Shown: one piece after another, positions 35,801 to 43,223 of the stretch | How the letters are laid out: each line of letters opens with the position of its first letter | Numbering within the stretch: the first letter of the stretch is position 1 | Source: DAOTYH01 sp034435015 | Lineage (GTDB): Bacteria > Chloroflexota > Anaerolineae > Aggregatilineales > UBA3940 | Reading direction: 5' to 3' | DNA: 64,000 nucleotides | Assembly: GCA_034435015.1 (NCBI GenBank) | Contig: DAOTYH010000051.1 | Span: forward strand, 1-64,000 | Notes under the pieces: generated by a model | The model's input: the letters and a program-made list of their open reading frames with translations, nothing else | Database searches by the model: none | What the model was told of the DNA's origin: nothing | Position numbers and translations under genes: made by a program

Positions 35801-36164
35801 CTTTAGTTGCAGTGTGGAGGCCAGAACCTTTAACTATATCTTCGACAACCTCCCGCCGGGACGATGGCGCATCACACTGGGGTTCAATGAATACTACTGG
35901 ACCCAGACTGACCGCCGTGTTGTGCGTGTAGACACAATTATAGGCGGCGTGCGTACCAATCTTGTCAACAATATTGATCTGGTCGCTGTGGCTAAGCCAA
36001 ACGACCCCACTACGCCGAAAGACGGCAAGAACGTCTATATCTATCTCCAGTACAACAACATCGTGATAGGGCCAAGCGGCTCGCTGACTTTGAACTTCTC
36101 CAGGGTGGCCAACCGCGACAATGCCACTGTCTCGGCTATTGGGTTGGAGTATCTTGGGCCGTAA
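32841..36164 (+). CDS. TadE-like pseudopilin-type protein with CARDB, four DUF11 repeats and a malectin-like domain
   Basis: 1107 residues. The N-terminus is a TadE-like motif, with AQALVEFSLTALVF (about 15-28) and one membrane helix to about 44. A loop follows (60-270), then a CARDB-like module (from about 278, PDLVVTNIAF). Four DUF11 surface repeats start near 417 (SDLAVVSKTV), 544 (VDLRVQKTV), 666 (VDLRVTKTV) and 793 (ADLNLTV). The C-terminal domain (about 917-1107), with RLFINAG, LPPGRWRITLGF and a final AIGLEYLG, resembles malectin-type carbohydrate-binding domains. GAGAGG precedes the ATG by six bases. This looks like an exported, membrane-held adhesin-like protein. The TadE and DUF11 calls are strong, the malectin call moderate. 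Confidence 0.82.
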   Translation: MMQMQLSRPTGKRRAQALVEFSLTALVFLLLLVMIIEIARILQAYITVQHAARMGARYAVTGQWLEKYGSNPLAGWNPSSTNPLMHIPPCWPRFPDDPTGGGTPPGLPYYEPYRNARTCSIEEVTIIAMAGLNLNPLALPGQPNYYQVVVSGVGDPVNPSNTFQRGFAAGDPILISHPEYAIYTQQTIPYSAYGYPTPSGTSALIRGFGGKPQQKVVVQIEYRVPIVTPILSAIAPSVRVTGTAIMTNESFGSTGLQREAILPPELPPVPTLGSPTPPDLVVTNIAFVTPPPPNPVAGSIVPMQVTVSNQGQVNAVPSTPITVKLYAYPVGSEPPIMAPLSGGQVIGTATINRLLFGETATLSVNAIFPVTGEFAVYGWIDTEDVVNEAGTGSEANPIRESNNVYKMETTVTIEASSDLAVVSKTVSNNTPSPGSQITYTVVVRNNGPTAATGVEVNENMLAAGLTYVSSTASIGSYDPATRKWTIGTLAAGQSATLQLTVSVNSGTDGQILTNTATITNTAPGQPDPVPSNNSSAPLSIAVGGVDLRVQKTVSNNRPNLNEQTTYTITVTNLSANTATGISVSDALPSAVSFVSASPECSNAGGTVTCNLASLAGGASYNFTITVQLIDPAGGNPITNTASLAAVTQSDPNPANNQGSVDITIPSVDLRVTKTVDNNTPPAGGQVNFTIRVTNPSLDTTATNVIVNDLLPSGLTYVSSSTSPSGTTYNSATGVWTVGTLGPSQTATLLIRANVASGLAGGTVINNTATATAYQFDPNTTNNTSVAPLTITNVADLNLTVVETSGIYSADRNGTVRYRFTITNQGPNPATNVRVTVGVTPAGSLTYSTHTADSGTSYASGTGIWTIGNLAVGATKTLTITYTVNANPGTGIGIGGTSLRNEVDPDPTDDTAVIGLFVRLFINAGNQNNSSCQGNVVWNGITWIQNQPYTPGSWGYSGVVTLKNGYTSPVIDAPTGGYTGDASGRQKLFSCSVEARTFNYIFDNLPPGRWRITLGFNEYYWTQTDRRVVRVDTIIGGVRTNLVNNIDLVAVAKPNDPTTPKDGKNVYIYLQYNNIVIGPSGSLTLNFSRVANRDNATVSAIGLEYLGP

Positions 36165-36181
36165 GTTGAAATTGGAATATG

Positions 36182-36214
36182 GGGAGTGCCGCCGCAATCG
36201 TGTGCGGCACTCCC
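36182..36214 (+). other. Intercistronic hairpin
   Basis: GGGAGTGCCGC (36182-36192) pairs perfectly with GCGGCACTCCC (36204-36214), 18 bases after the large gene's stop. No T-tract follows, so it is more likely an RNA-stability element or attenuator than a full terminator. Confidence 0.65.
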
Positions 36215-36230
36215 GCCTGCCAAGCGAGGC

Positions 36231-36905
36231 ATGATGGGTGGACAAACTTTGAGGCTGGACGGCTTGGGAGAACAGGAACAGGGGTGCCGCCAATGGCTGG
36301 TGATTGGGCTGGCGGTGCTGGGACTGCTTACCCTTGGGGCGATTGTGATCGGAGGGTTGATCACGCTCGCCGGTTCAGGGCGCCGAACAGAAACGGCAGG
36401 CTTACCGCCGCAGGCAGATTTCAGTATCCCTACGGCACGTGAGGCCTATGTCCCGGCGGTTAACCTGATCCGTCAGCAGGACCCGCTGGCCGCTCTCGCC
36501 AGCGGCGCAGGGGCATGGACGCCGGTGATCAGCACCGATCAGCTTAACGCTGGGCGCACGGGCTGGACGTTCCATTTCTACCTGCCGACACTCGGCCAGA
36601 TGGCCACGGTAGTTGTTGATCGGGGCGGGGTAGCTCACATTGTTGAGGTGAAACCATGGGAAACCCCACCCGACCTGTTACAGGATCAGGGCTGGCAGAT
36701 AGACAGCCCTCAGGCGATTAGTCAGATGATCGCTGGTTGCCAGGACATGTTGAACGCCCAGCCTGATGCTCAGGTAGAGGCCCGGTTGTCTACGGCGGCT
36801 TCCAACAGGCGGCTGGTGTGGCAAGTCAAGGTGTTCTCCCCGGAGAATCCGCTGGCCCTGTGCGAGGTGCGGTTAGATGCGACCACCGGCCTGCCTGTGC
36901 AGTGA
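36231..36905 (+). CDS. Single-pass membrane protein of unknown function
   Basis: 224 residues from the double ATG at 36231/36234; GAGG at 36226-36229 is nearest to the second. The frame is open back to 36186 but that would start inside a hairpin. One membrane segment (about 22-47) with the bulk outside the cytoplasm. The soluble part (about 60-224) has a mixed alpha/beta character, with GWTFHFYLPTLGQMATVVVD and a late CEVRLDATTGLPV. That last stretch resembles PepSY-like sequences, which I cannot confirm. It lies in the TadE/TadG-like operon, so an envelope role is likely. Not recognised. Confidence 0.7.
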   Translation: MMGGQTLRLDGLGEQEQGCRQWLVIGLAVLGLLTLGAIVIGGLITLAGSGRRTETAGLPPQADFSIPTAREAYVPAVNLIRQQDPLAALASGAGAWTPVISTDQLNAGRTGWTFHFYLPTLGQMATVVVDRGGVAHIVEVKPWETPPDLLQDQGWQIDSPQAISQMIAGCQDMLNAQPDAQVEARLSTAASNRRLVWQVKVFSPENPLALCEVRLDATTGLPVQ

Positions 36906-36925
36906 GTGGTAAAGTGAGGTATATG

Positions 36926-38167
36926 ATGAGCGGACGAGTCATGATCCAACCGCCGTTCTCTTCGGAGGATGAGAGAAAAGAAAGACGCGGTCAGAGCCTT
37001 GTTGAATTTGCGCTTGTACTGCCGATCTTATTGCTTATCGTGGCAGGGATTCTGGAGGCTAGTAACCTAATCACGGCTTACAACAGGGTGCAGTTGGCCG
37101 CCCGCGAAGGGGCACGTTTCGGGGCGGCAGGCGGTGTTGACGCCGGTATTTCTCAGGTGGTGCAACAGTCAATTATGCAGTCCCTGCCTGCCGATCCGTC
37201 TATCATGTCTATCTGGGTAATCCGTCCTATCGTACAGGTGCAGTCCACCAGCCCTCTAACCTTCCGCTGGAATAACGACGATCCCATCACCCGGCCATGG
37301 GGGACTGATCCCAGCGGGGCGGTTGTCCAGCAGGTATGCCTGTACGGCGACATCTGCGGCACAGGGCTGTTGAGCGGCTTGAGCCGTACCCAAGTCCTCA
37401 ACGATCTGGCACAGATCAACGTATCGGGGGCGAGCGGTATCGCCGGGACGCGCTTTGTCATCGTGGTAGTCAACTATAATGCCAGCACACTCCTGAACCT
37501 GCCATTCTTCCGTATCCCCGGCGAGTCAGGCGGGCGTGTGCCGCTTCAGGCCTATTCTGTGATGCGGCAGGAAGTCGAACAGCAGACCATCAGCCAGTTG
37601 CAGAGCGGCTGTAGTGCCTACCCTATTGCCCTGTACTACAACCGCCGCTCGGATGCCCCCGGTAACCACAAGCCGGAGGAGGCCTCTGAGAATGAGATGT
37701 TTACGAATGTGCCTCAGGCCGCCGACGGCTTCCAGTTTGTGGCATGGCGGGCGGCCCCGCCCACTCCTTATGACGACTTCTCCTATTTGGATGAGGCACT
37801 GACCTATCCGGGTAACAGCCTCAACCCGACCTCAGGCTTCCGAGAATACATGGATGAGTCAGATACCCAGATGCATCGGGGTGACTGGCTGTTGCGGGTT
37901 GCCAACCTAGGGAGCGGCGGCTGGAGCAACGTGGTTACTCAGTTAAACCGCCATAGAGACACAAACACGTCCCTGGCCGGGCTTCAGCCGCGTAGCCTGC
38001 GGATCATCGTGTTCGACACGATGGAAATGCGGGGCGGCGTGAATATGTACCACATCTACGGTTTCGCTGTTGTGCGTATTCTGGACTTCAACACCACCAA
38101 TGTCAGCACCATGACCTTCCAGTTTGTCCGGTGGGATACAACCTGTGGATTTGATCTGGGGGGCTAA
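36926..38167 (+). CDS. TadE-like pilus assembly/pseudopilin protein
   Basis: 413 residues with the TadE motif GQSLVEFALVLPILLLIVAGILEA (positions 22-45, given in part) and the typical AAREGARFGA (58-67) after the membrane helix. The rest is an extracytoplasmic domain with two or more cysteines and no known fold that I recognise. GAGG (36916-36919) is six bases before the ATG at 36926; another ATG is at 36923. Longer than classic TadE (about 150-200 residues). It follows the small membrane protein by 20 bases and is followed after 3 bases by the TadG-like gene's first start. Confidence 0.85.
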   Translation: MSGRVMIQPPFSSEDERKERRGQSLVEFALVLPILLLIVAGILEASNLITAYNRVQLAAREGARFGAAGGVDAGISQVVQQSIMQSLPADPSIMSIWVIRPIVQVQSTSPLTFRWNNDDPITRPWGTDPSGAVVQQVCLYGDICGTGLLSGLSRTQVLNDLAQINVSGASGIAGTRFVIVVVNYNASTLLNLPFFRIPGESGGRVPLQAYSVMRQEVEQQTISQLQSGCSAYPIALYYNRRSDAPGNHKPEEASENEMFTNVPQAADGFQFVAWRAAPPTPYDDFSYLDEALTYPGNSLNPTSGFREYMDESDTQMHRGDWLLRVANLGSGGWSNVVTQLNRHRDTNTSLAGLQPRSLRIIVFDTMEMRGGVNMYHIYGFAVVRILDFNTTNVSTMTFQFVRWDTTCGFDLGG

Positions 38168-38215
38168 CCAATGAACGTGAATAGTAATGGAGCAACTCAA
38201 GACAGGGGGGAACGG

Positions 38216-40228
38216 ATGATAAAAGAACAGACGGCCCCTGAGCACCAGCGCGGCCAGATTCTTGTGGTCTTGGCGCTGGCGATGATCGGCCTGCTGGTGG
38301 CCGCCGGCTTAGCGGTGGATGGCGGTGTGCTGTTCATGCGCAAGGCACAGCTTGATCGGGCTATTGATGCGGCGGCACTGGCAGGGGTTATTGAGCTTCC
38401 GGCTCAGACAAACCCTACCGCCGCACTCAATGCGGCCAATACAGCCGGCCAACAGCTTCTGGCGGCTAACCGGATCATCACGACTGCACCAGGCGCCTGC
38501 CCGGCTCCCGGAGATGCCGCCACCTACTGGGCCACTCATGACTACTGCGGCCAGCAGTTGGCTGGCTCGGTAGCTAATTCGGTGCGCTATCGTGTCGAGG
38601 TGCGCTGGCGGTCAGAAGTTTACTTCATGCAACTCCTTGGTTTCCAAAACATCCCGCTGAGGGGTGAGGCAACGGCTGAGTACATCCCGCTGGTTGACAT
38701 CTTCGCCAGTGACACATCGGAATATGGCCTTGTACGCTCGTCAAATCAGTCGGTCTTTGGGCCGGGGAGCTGTTCTAACTATGGGGATGCTTACTCCCCT
38801 ACCAGTTCAGCATGGTATCCTGAGTTGAACGGGGTTTACACTTACCGGCTTCGTATCCCCTCAAGCTACCCTTATGATGATATACGGGTTGAGCTGTTTG
38901 ATCCTGACACCAGCAACCAAGCGGCTAACGACTTCATCTTGTTCGGCCTGAACGGTGCGCAGTATGCCTGCACCTGTGGAGATACAGCAGACCAGTGTCA
39001 GGCTCAGGCTGGTGAGCCTACCATCAGTGAGGGCGGGGCCGATAATCAGATCAACGCCTGCCTGCTCCGCGTGCCTAACGAATCCCGTGACGGCAACCCC
39101 TTCTGGATAGTCCGGATTGACGAGAATCGTCTTGGATGTTCCAGCCCCTCCAGCTACAGCAGTAACCTGTCCCAGAACACCCGCACGCTTTACCGGCTCT
39201 TCTACTATGAGTTGCAGGACGATGGGAGCCTGCATGAGGTTGACCTAGCGTACTATATCGGCAAGGCAGACGACCCTGCCCATCAGGTCCTGCCGTCCTC
39301 CCCGTATACCAGCGCACAGGCGCAGGCTGAAGCACGTGCCACAGACATGCATTGGGTAACGCCGGGTGCGCCTGCCAGCGAGAGGATGCCTGCCTTCACC
39401 AATGTGGGCGGGGTAGCCGGTTTGAACTCCGGCCCTGAGCCGGTAACGCTGGTAGAAAATTGTGAAGTTTATCGAGCTAACAATCCGGCGCACACTTCCG
39501 CCACACGTTGTTCCGGGAATGGGGACTTTATCATTGACCTCGACGGGCCGGACTCTGAGGTCCCCGGCATCTATGTGGACCCTGCGACCGGTCGGCGTGA
39601 CATCTATATGCAGGTGCGTTCTCTAAGCGGCTCTTCCGAAAATGGATTTGAAGTGTGGGTCGGGCCGTTGCGCTCTGCCGACCCTGCGGATCATCTTTTC
39701 ACCGTGCCGGCGGAGGTCAACGCCCGCCAGATTTACATCCTGCGGGCTAAGGCTAGTGGTGAAGACCTCCATAGCTCAAACGGCGTTGGTCTGTTTGGCA
39801 TTGGCCACCTGCCGATGAACTCCAACGTGAACTTCCGTGTAGATATTCCGTTGGCTTACTTGGGGCCTGAGTTCTCCGGCCAACAGCTTAGTGTCAACCT
39901 GTTTGATCCTGACTCAGGCGGTACATCGCCCATCATGTTCTTCTTCGATACCATTGCCAAACAGGACTGGACAGCCTGTTATGACGATAACACCAGTGGT
40001 TCTAACTGCGTGGCTCAGGGAGGCTTGGCCAGTCAACGCCTTGGCTCAGCCGGCGTCCCGTGCAATAACTGCTGGCTCTCTTATAACTTCGCCATCCCCA
40101 GTGAGGCTAACACCAGCAACCCCATCCCGTTCTATGGAGGGCGGTTGATTGTCAGTTACGTAGGCGGTACGAATGACACCTTCGGCTGGAAGATCGTGAT
40201 TGACGCACGTCCCTTCCTCGTCAACTGA
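38216..40228 (+). CDS. TadG-like envelope protein
   Basis: 670 residues from the ATG at 38216, chosen because AGGGGGG (38204-38210) is five bases upstream; an in-frame ATG at 38171 is the alternative. The N-terminal segment RGQILVVLALAMIGLLVAAG with LAVDGGVLFMRKAQLDRAID-type continuation (12-51) is the TadG/Flp-assembly N-terminal domain. The remaining 600 residues are secreted, with paired cysteines and Asp-rich stretches such as FDPDTSNQAAND and LDGPDSEVPGIYVD, which could bind calcium. Last gene of the operon, with a strong terminator 23 bases after its stop. Confidence 0.83.
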   Translation: MIKEQTAPEHQRGQILVVLALAMIGLLVAAGLAVDGGVLFMRKAQLDRAIDAAALAGVIELPAQTNPTAALNAANTAGQQLLAANRIITTAPGACPAPGDAATYWATHDYCGQQLAGSVANSVRYRVEVRWRSEVYFMQLLGFQNIPLRGEATAEYIPLVDIFASDTSEYGLVRSSNQSVFGPGSCSNYGDAYSPTSSAWYPELNGVYTYRLRIPSSYPYDDIRVELFDPDTSNQAANDFILFGLNGAQYACTCGDTADQCQAQAGEPTISEGGADNQINACLLRVPNESRDGNPFWIVRIDENRLGCSSPSSYSSNLSQNTRTLYRLFYYELQDDGSLHEVDLAYYIGKADDPAHQVLPSSPYTSAQAQAEARATDMHWVTPGAPASERMPAFTNVGGVAGLNSGPEPVTLVENCEVYRANNPAHTSATRCSGNGDFIIDLDGPDSEVPGIYVDPATGRRDIYMQVRSLSGSSENGFEVWVGPLRSADPADHLFTVPAEVNARQIYILRAKASGEDLHSSNGVGLFGIGHLPMNSNVNFRVDIPLAYLGPEFSGQQLSVNLFDPDSGGTSPIMFFFDTIAKQDWTACYDDNTSGSNCVAQGGLASQRLGSAGVPCNNCWLSYNFAIPSEANTSNPIPFYGGRLIVSYVGGTNDTFGWKIVIDARPFLVN

Positions 40229-40250
40229 TCTGCGGCACGACTTTCTTTCC

Positions 40251-40291
40251 GCCGTTCCCCTCCCATGCACAAGAGGGGAACGGCTTTTTTT
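40251..40291 (+). terminator. Rho-independent terminator of the envelope operon
   Basis: GCCGTTCCCCTC (40251-40262) pairs perfectly with GAGGGGAACGGC (40273-40284), followed by TTTTTTTA. Confidence 0.96.
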
Positions 40292-40318
40292 ATGGCACGG
40301 GCGCGTGAAAGTTTTAAC

Positions 40319-40347
40319 TTGACATTGAGAGCAAAATGGTATATGCT
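40319..40347 (+). promoter_or_regulatory. Promoter of the FadR-type regulator
   Basis: A perfect -35 TTGACA (40319-40324), 17-base spacer and TATGCT (40342-40347). The predicted start near 40354 is about 22 bases before the ATG. Confidence 0.7.
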
Positions 40348-40357
40348 GAAATTGGTC

Positions 40358-40374
40358 AAGTGGTCTGGCCAATT
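40358..40374. promoter_or_regulatory. FadR/GntR-type operator on the regulator's own promoter
   Basis: AAGTGGTCTGGCCAATT is a near-palindrome with the core TGGTCtGGCCA, close to the TGGTnnGACCA-type sites of the FadR subfamily. It lies over the predicted start of transcription and just before the start codon of the GntR gene, which fits autorepression. Confidence 0.65.
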
Positions 40375-40375
40375 T

Positions 40376-41128
40376 ATGGATGAGCAACAAACTATTCCTA
40401 CCATGACCTTCGGCACGTTTAAGCGTAGTGCCATCGCAGAGGAGATTTCGGCCCGTCTGCTCTCTCTTATTCAGGAGAGACGTCTCCGCCCCGGCGACAA
40501 GTTGCCCCCAGAACGTGAACTGGCCGCCATGATGCAGGTAAGCCGTCCATCTCTGCGGGAAGCTCTACGGGCATTATCCATTATGAATGTGATCGAGATA
40601 CGGCAGGGTTCAGGGGCATATGTGACCTCGCTGGAGCCTTCGCTGTTGGTTGAACATCTCGACTTTGTGTTCTCGCTCGACACCTCCACCTTCCTTGAGT
40701 TGGCAGAGGCCCGCAAGATCATCGAGGTAGGCATTGTGGCGCTGGCCGCCGAACGGATCACGGATGAACAGATCGCAGAGCTGGAGGCCTGCGTAGCTAA
40801 GGCCGCCGAGAGTGTGGATGATTATCAGGCCTTCCTTGAGGCCGACCTGAAACTGCATGAAGTGATCACTGAGGCGGCTCAGAATCCTATCCTCTCGCGC
40901 GTCATGGCCAGCATCAGCAAGCTCAGTCTGGCCAGCCGCGCTCGTACTACCTCGATACCCGGCATTCGAGAGGAGACTGTTGAGGATCACCGCGCCATTG
41001 TGGCGGCGCTTAAAGCTCGTGATCCGGAGGCGGCCCGTCAGGCTATGTTCAGGCACCTGGAGAAGGTGGGCAGAGGGCTGGAAGAGACGGCCAGCTCTGA
41101 GGAGAGTGAGACCAGGAAATATCCTTGA
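40376..41128 (+). CDS. GntR-family (FadR/FCD subfamily) transcriptional regulator
   Basis: 250 residues. The N-terminal winged helix (about 15-85) has LRPGDKLPPERELAAMMQVSRPSLREALRAL (split over 38-68) and the wing IRQGSGAYV. The C-terminal FCD ligand domain (about 105-235) has D157 and H161 in ADLKLHEVI, positions that bind metal or carboxylate ligands in this family. FCD regulators usually sense small organic acids or acyl-CoA. The start at 40376 is set by the promoter and operator just upstream; the frame runs back to 40265 inside the terminator and is not used. It stands in front of the acyl-CoA synthetase gene, so it probably controls the catabolic island. Confidence 0.92.
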   Translation: MDEQQTIPTMTFGTFKRSAIAEEISARLLSLIQERRLRPGDKLPPERELAAMMQVSRPSLREALRALSIMNVIEIRQGSGAYVTSLEPSLLVEHLDFVFSLDTSTFLELAEARKIIEVGIVALAAERITDEQIAELEACVAKAAESVDDYQAFLEADLKLHEVITEAAQNPILSRVMASISKLSLASRARTTSIPGIREETVEDHRAIVAALKARDPEAARQAMFRHLEKVGRGLEETASSEESETRKYP

Positions 41129-41171
41129 GTCGTCTACGTGACCTCATATCCCTATGGAGAGATAACCGCGC

Positions 41172-43196
41172 ATGTATCAGCAATATGGTTTCCAGACGCC
41201 CCGCAGTGCTTTAGCTAAGACCGCAGATGAAGCGGCTAGGCTTGCTTCCGAGATTGGGTTTCCCGTCGTCCTCAAGATTGTCTCGCCTGAGATTTTGCAC
41301 AAAACAGATATTGGCGGGGTGCTGGTCGGCATCAATGACGCTGAAGAAGCCAGTCGGGGCTTTGACCGTATCATGGTGTCTGCCAAGAGAGCCTATCCCC
41401 ATGCCCAGATTGACGGCGTCGAAGTGCAGGAGATGGTGGCGGGCGGGACAGAGGTCATTATTGGCTTGCTCGATGACCCTCAGTTCGGCCCGATTATCAT
41501 GTTCGGGCTGGGCGGTGTCTTTACGGAAGTGTTGAAGGATGTCAGCTTCCGCGTCCTTCCGATTGAGCGTTCCGATGCGCTGGAGATGATCCGCGAGGTA
41601 CGGGGCTACCAGATTCTCAAGGGGTACCGCGGCCAGCCTCCCGTGTCGGAGGAGATGCTGGCTGAACTGCTTTTGAACGCCAGTCGTATGGGCATGGAGC
41701 ATGCCGGCAAGCTGGAATCAGTAGATTTCAACCCTATCGTTGTATGGGAAGATCAGCACCGCGTACTGGACTGCAAGATCATCTGGCATAAACAGCCTAA
41801 GCCGGCGCCCGTCGCCAGCCCGGCCAACACGGCTCATATGGCTGGTTTCTTCAAGGCCAAGTCAGTGGCGGTAGTCGGTGCTTCTGCTACGCCGGGTAAG
41901 GTCGGCTACTTTGTGCTGGACAGCCTGCTGAACTACGACTATCAGGGGAAGGTCTTCCCTATCAATCCTTCCCGCGCTGAGATCATGGGCGCTAAGGCCT
42001 ACCCCTCCCTGAGCGCTATCCCTGAGCCGGTCGAACTGGCGGTCGTTGCAGTTGCTCTGAGCCTTGTCCCTGATCTGATTGACGAATGTGCCTCTCTGGG
42101 AATCCACAACATGGTCATTGTGTCGGGGGGAGGCAAGGAGCTGGGCGGAGACAGCGCGGCAGTGGAGGCTGAGATCCGTCGGCGGGCGAAGGCAAACGGC
42201 GTGCGAGTGATCGGCCCCAACTGTATTGGCGTGTTTGACGGGCAGTCCCGGCTGGATACCTTCTTTCAGGTCCATGAACGGATGATCCGCCCCAAGGGAG
42301 GGCGGATTGCCGTGCTGACCCAATCAGGCACGGTGGGGTGCATCTTCTTGGAGGGGGCCGCTGATCTGGGCGTGAGCAAATTCGTCAGCTACGGCAACCG
42401 TACTGATGTAGACGAGGCCGACCTGCTGGCCTATCTGGCGGATGACCCGGAAACAGACCTGATAGCCATGTATATCGAAGGGCTGGAGGATGGACGTAAG
42501 TTCCTAAACACGGCCAGGGAGGTCTCGAAGAAAAAGCCAATTGTCCTGTTCAAAGTGGGACGAACTGAGCGGGCCGCGCGTGCCTCGATGTCGCATACCG
42601 GCTTTTTCGGCGGTTCATATGAGGTGGCACGCGGGGCATTCCGGCAGGCAGGGCTGGTGGTGGTGGACAGCAATGAAGAATTGCTGGCGGCCAGCAAGGC
42701 GCTGGCGATGCAGCCCCTCGCCAGAGGGCCGCGTGTGGCTATGATCAGCAACGGCGCCGGCTCGATGGTACAGGGCATTGATCTGCTCAAGAATTACAAC
42801 TTGGAGATGCCGGAGATCAGCCCGGAGACAGTCAAACGTCTCAGGGAAGTTTACCCCCCTTACTACATTGTCCAGAATCCAGTTGATGTGACCGGTTCAG
42901 GCACGAGCACCGATTATGAGAATGGCATCGAGGCACTGCTCAAAGACCCCAATGTGGATATTGTGATGCCGTGGTTTGTGTTCCCTGATACACCGCTGGA
43001 GGAAGATATTGTCCAGAAACTGGAGCGGTTGAATCGGGCTTATGACAAACCAATTGTGGTCGGGACGATGGGCGGCCCTTACACGATCAAGATGTCGAAG
43101 GCCATTGAGGCAGTTGGAGTGCCTGTCTTTCTCTCGGTACGCGACTGGGTTGCGGCGGCCCATAGTCTGGCTTTTGGGCGCAGGAACGCAGGTTAA
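41172..43196 (+). CDS. Acyl-CoA synthetase (NDP-forming), ATP-grasp followed by CoA-binding domains
   Basis: ADP-forming acid:CoA ligase of the succinyl-CoA synthetase superfamily, 674 residues. The ATP-grasp domain (1-215) is N-terminal, with GFPVVLKIVSPEILHKTDIGG. The CoA-binding Rossmann domain starts at about 223 (SVAVVGASATPGKVGY). The ligase domains follow, including MSHTGFFGG with the phosphohistidine H475. Many family members have the opposite order. An in-frame stop at 41163 fixes the ATG at 41172, so the ATP-grasp part is slightly short at its N-terminus. GGAGAG precedes it. It likely activates the acid made by the neighbouring enzymes, or recovers ATP from an acyl-CoA. Substrate unknown. 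Confidence 0.9.
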   Translation: MYQQYGFQTPRSALAKTADEAARLASEIGFPVVLKIVSPEILHKTDIGGVLVGINDAEEASRGFDRIMVSAKRAYPHAQIDGVEVQEMVAGGTEVIIGLLDDPQFGPIIMFGLGGVFTEVLKDVSFRVLPIERSDALEMIREVRGYQILKGYRGQPPVSEEMLAELLLNASRMGMEHAGKLESVDFNPIVVWEDQHRVLDCKIIWHKQPKPAPVASPANTAHMAGFFKAKSVAVVGASATPGKVGYFVLDSLLNYDYQGKVFPINPSRAEIMGAKAYPSLSAIPEPVELAVVAVALSLVPDLIDECASLGIHNMVIVSGGGKELGGDSAAVEAEIRRRAKANGVRVIGPNCIGVFDGQSRLDTFFQVHERMIRPKGGRIAVLTQSGTVGCIFLEGAADLGVSKFVSYGNRTDVDEADLLAYLADDPETDLIAMYIEGLEDGRKFLNTAREVSKKKPIVLFKVGRTERAARASMSHTGFFGGSYEVARGAFRQAGLVVVDSNEELLAASKALAMQPLARGPRVAMISNGAGSMVQGIDLLKNYNLEMPEISPETVKRLREVYPPYYIVQNPVDVTGSGTSTDYENGIEALLKDPNVDIVMPWFVFPDTPLEEDIVQKLERLNRAYDKPIVVGTMGGPYTIKMSKAIEAVGVPVFLSVRDWVAAAHSLAFGRRNAG

Positions 43197-43223
43197 TCAC
43201 ATAGATTTTTAGGAGGTATCGGC

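Noticed and set aside
35010..36293. Long open frame of 427 codons on the minus strand opposite the DUF11 protein
   Set aside because: It is antisense to a gene with clear domains, has no ribosome site or recognisable motif, and is explained by the repetitive codon pattern of the plus-strand gene.
40265..40375. Extended N-terminus of the GntR regulator
   Set aside because: It would begin inside the terminator stem and before the predicted transcription start.
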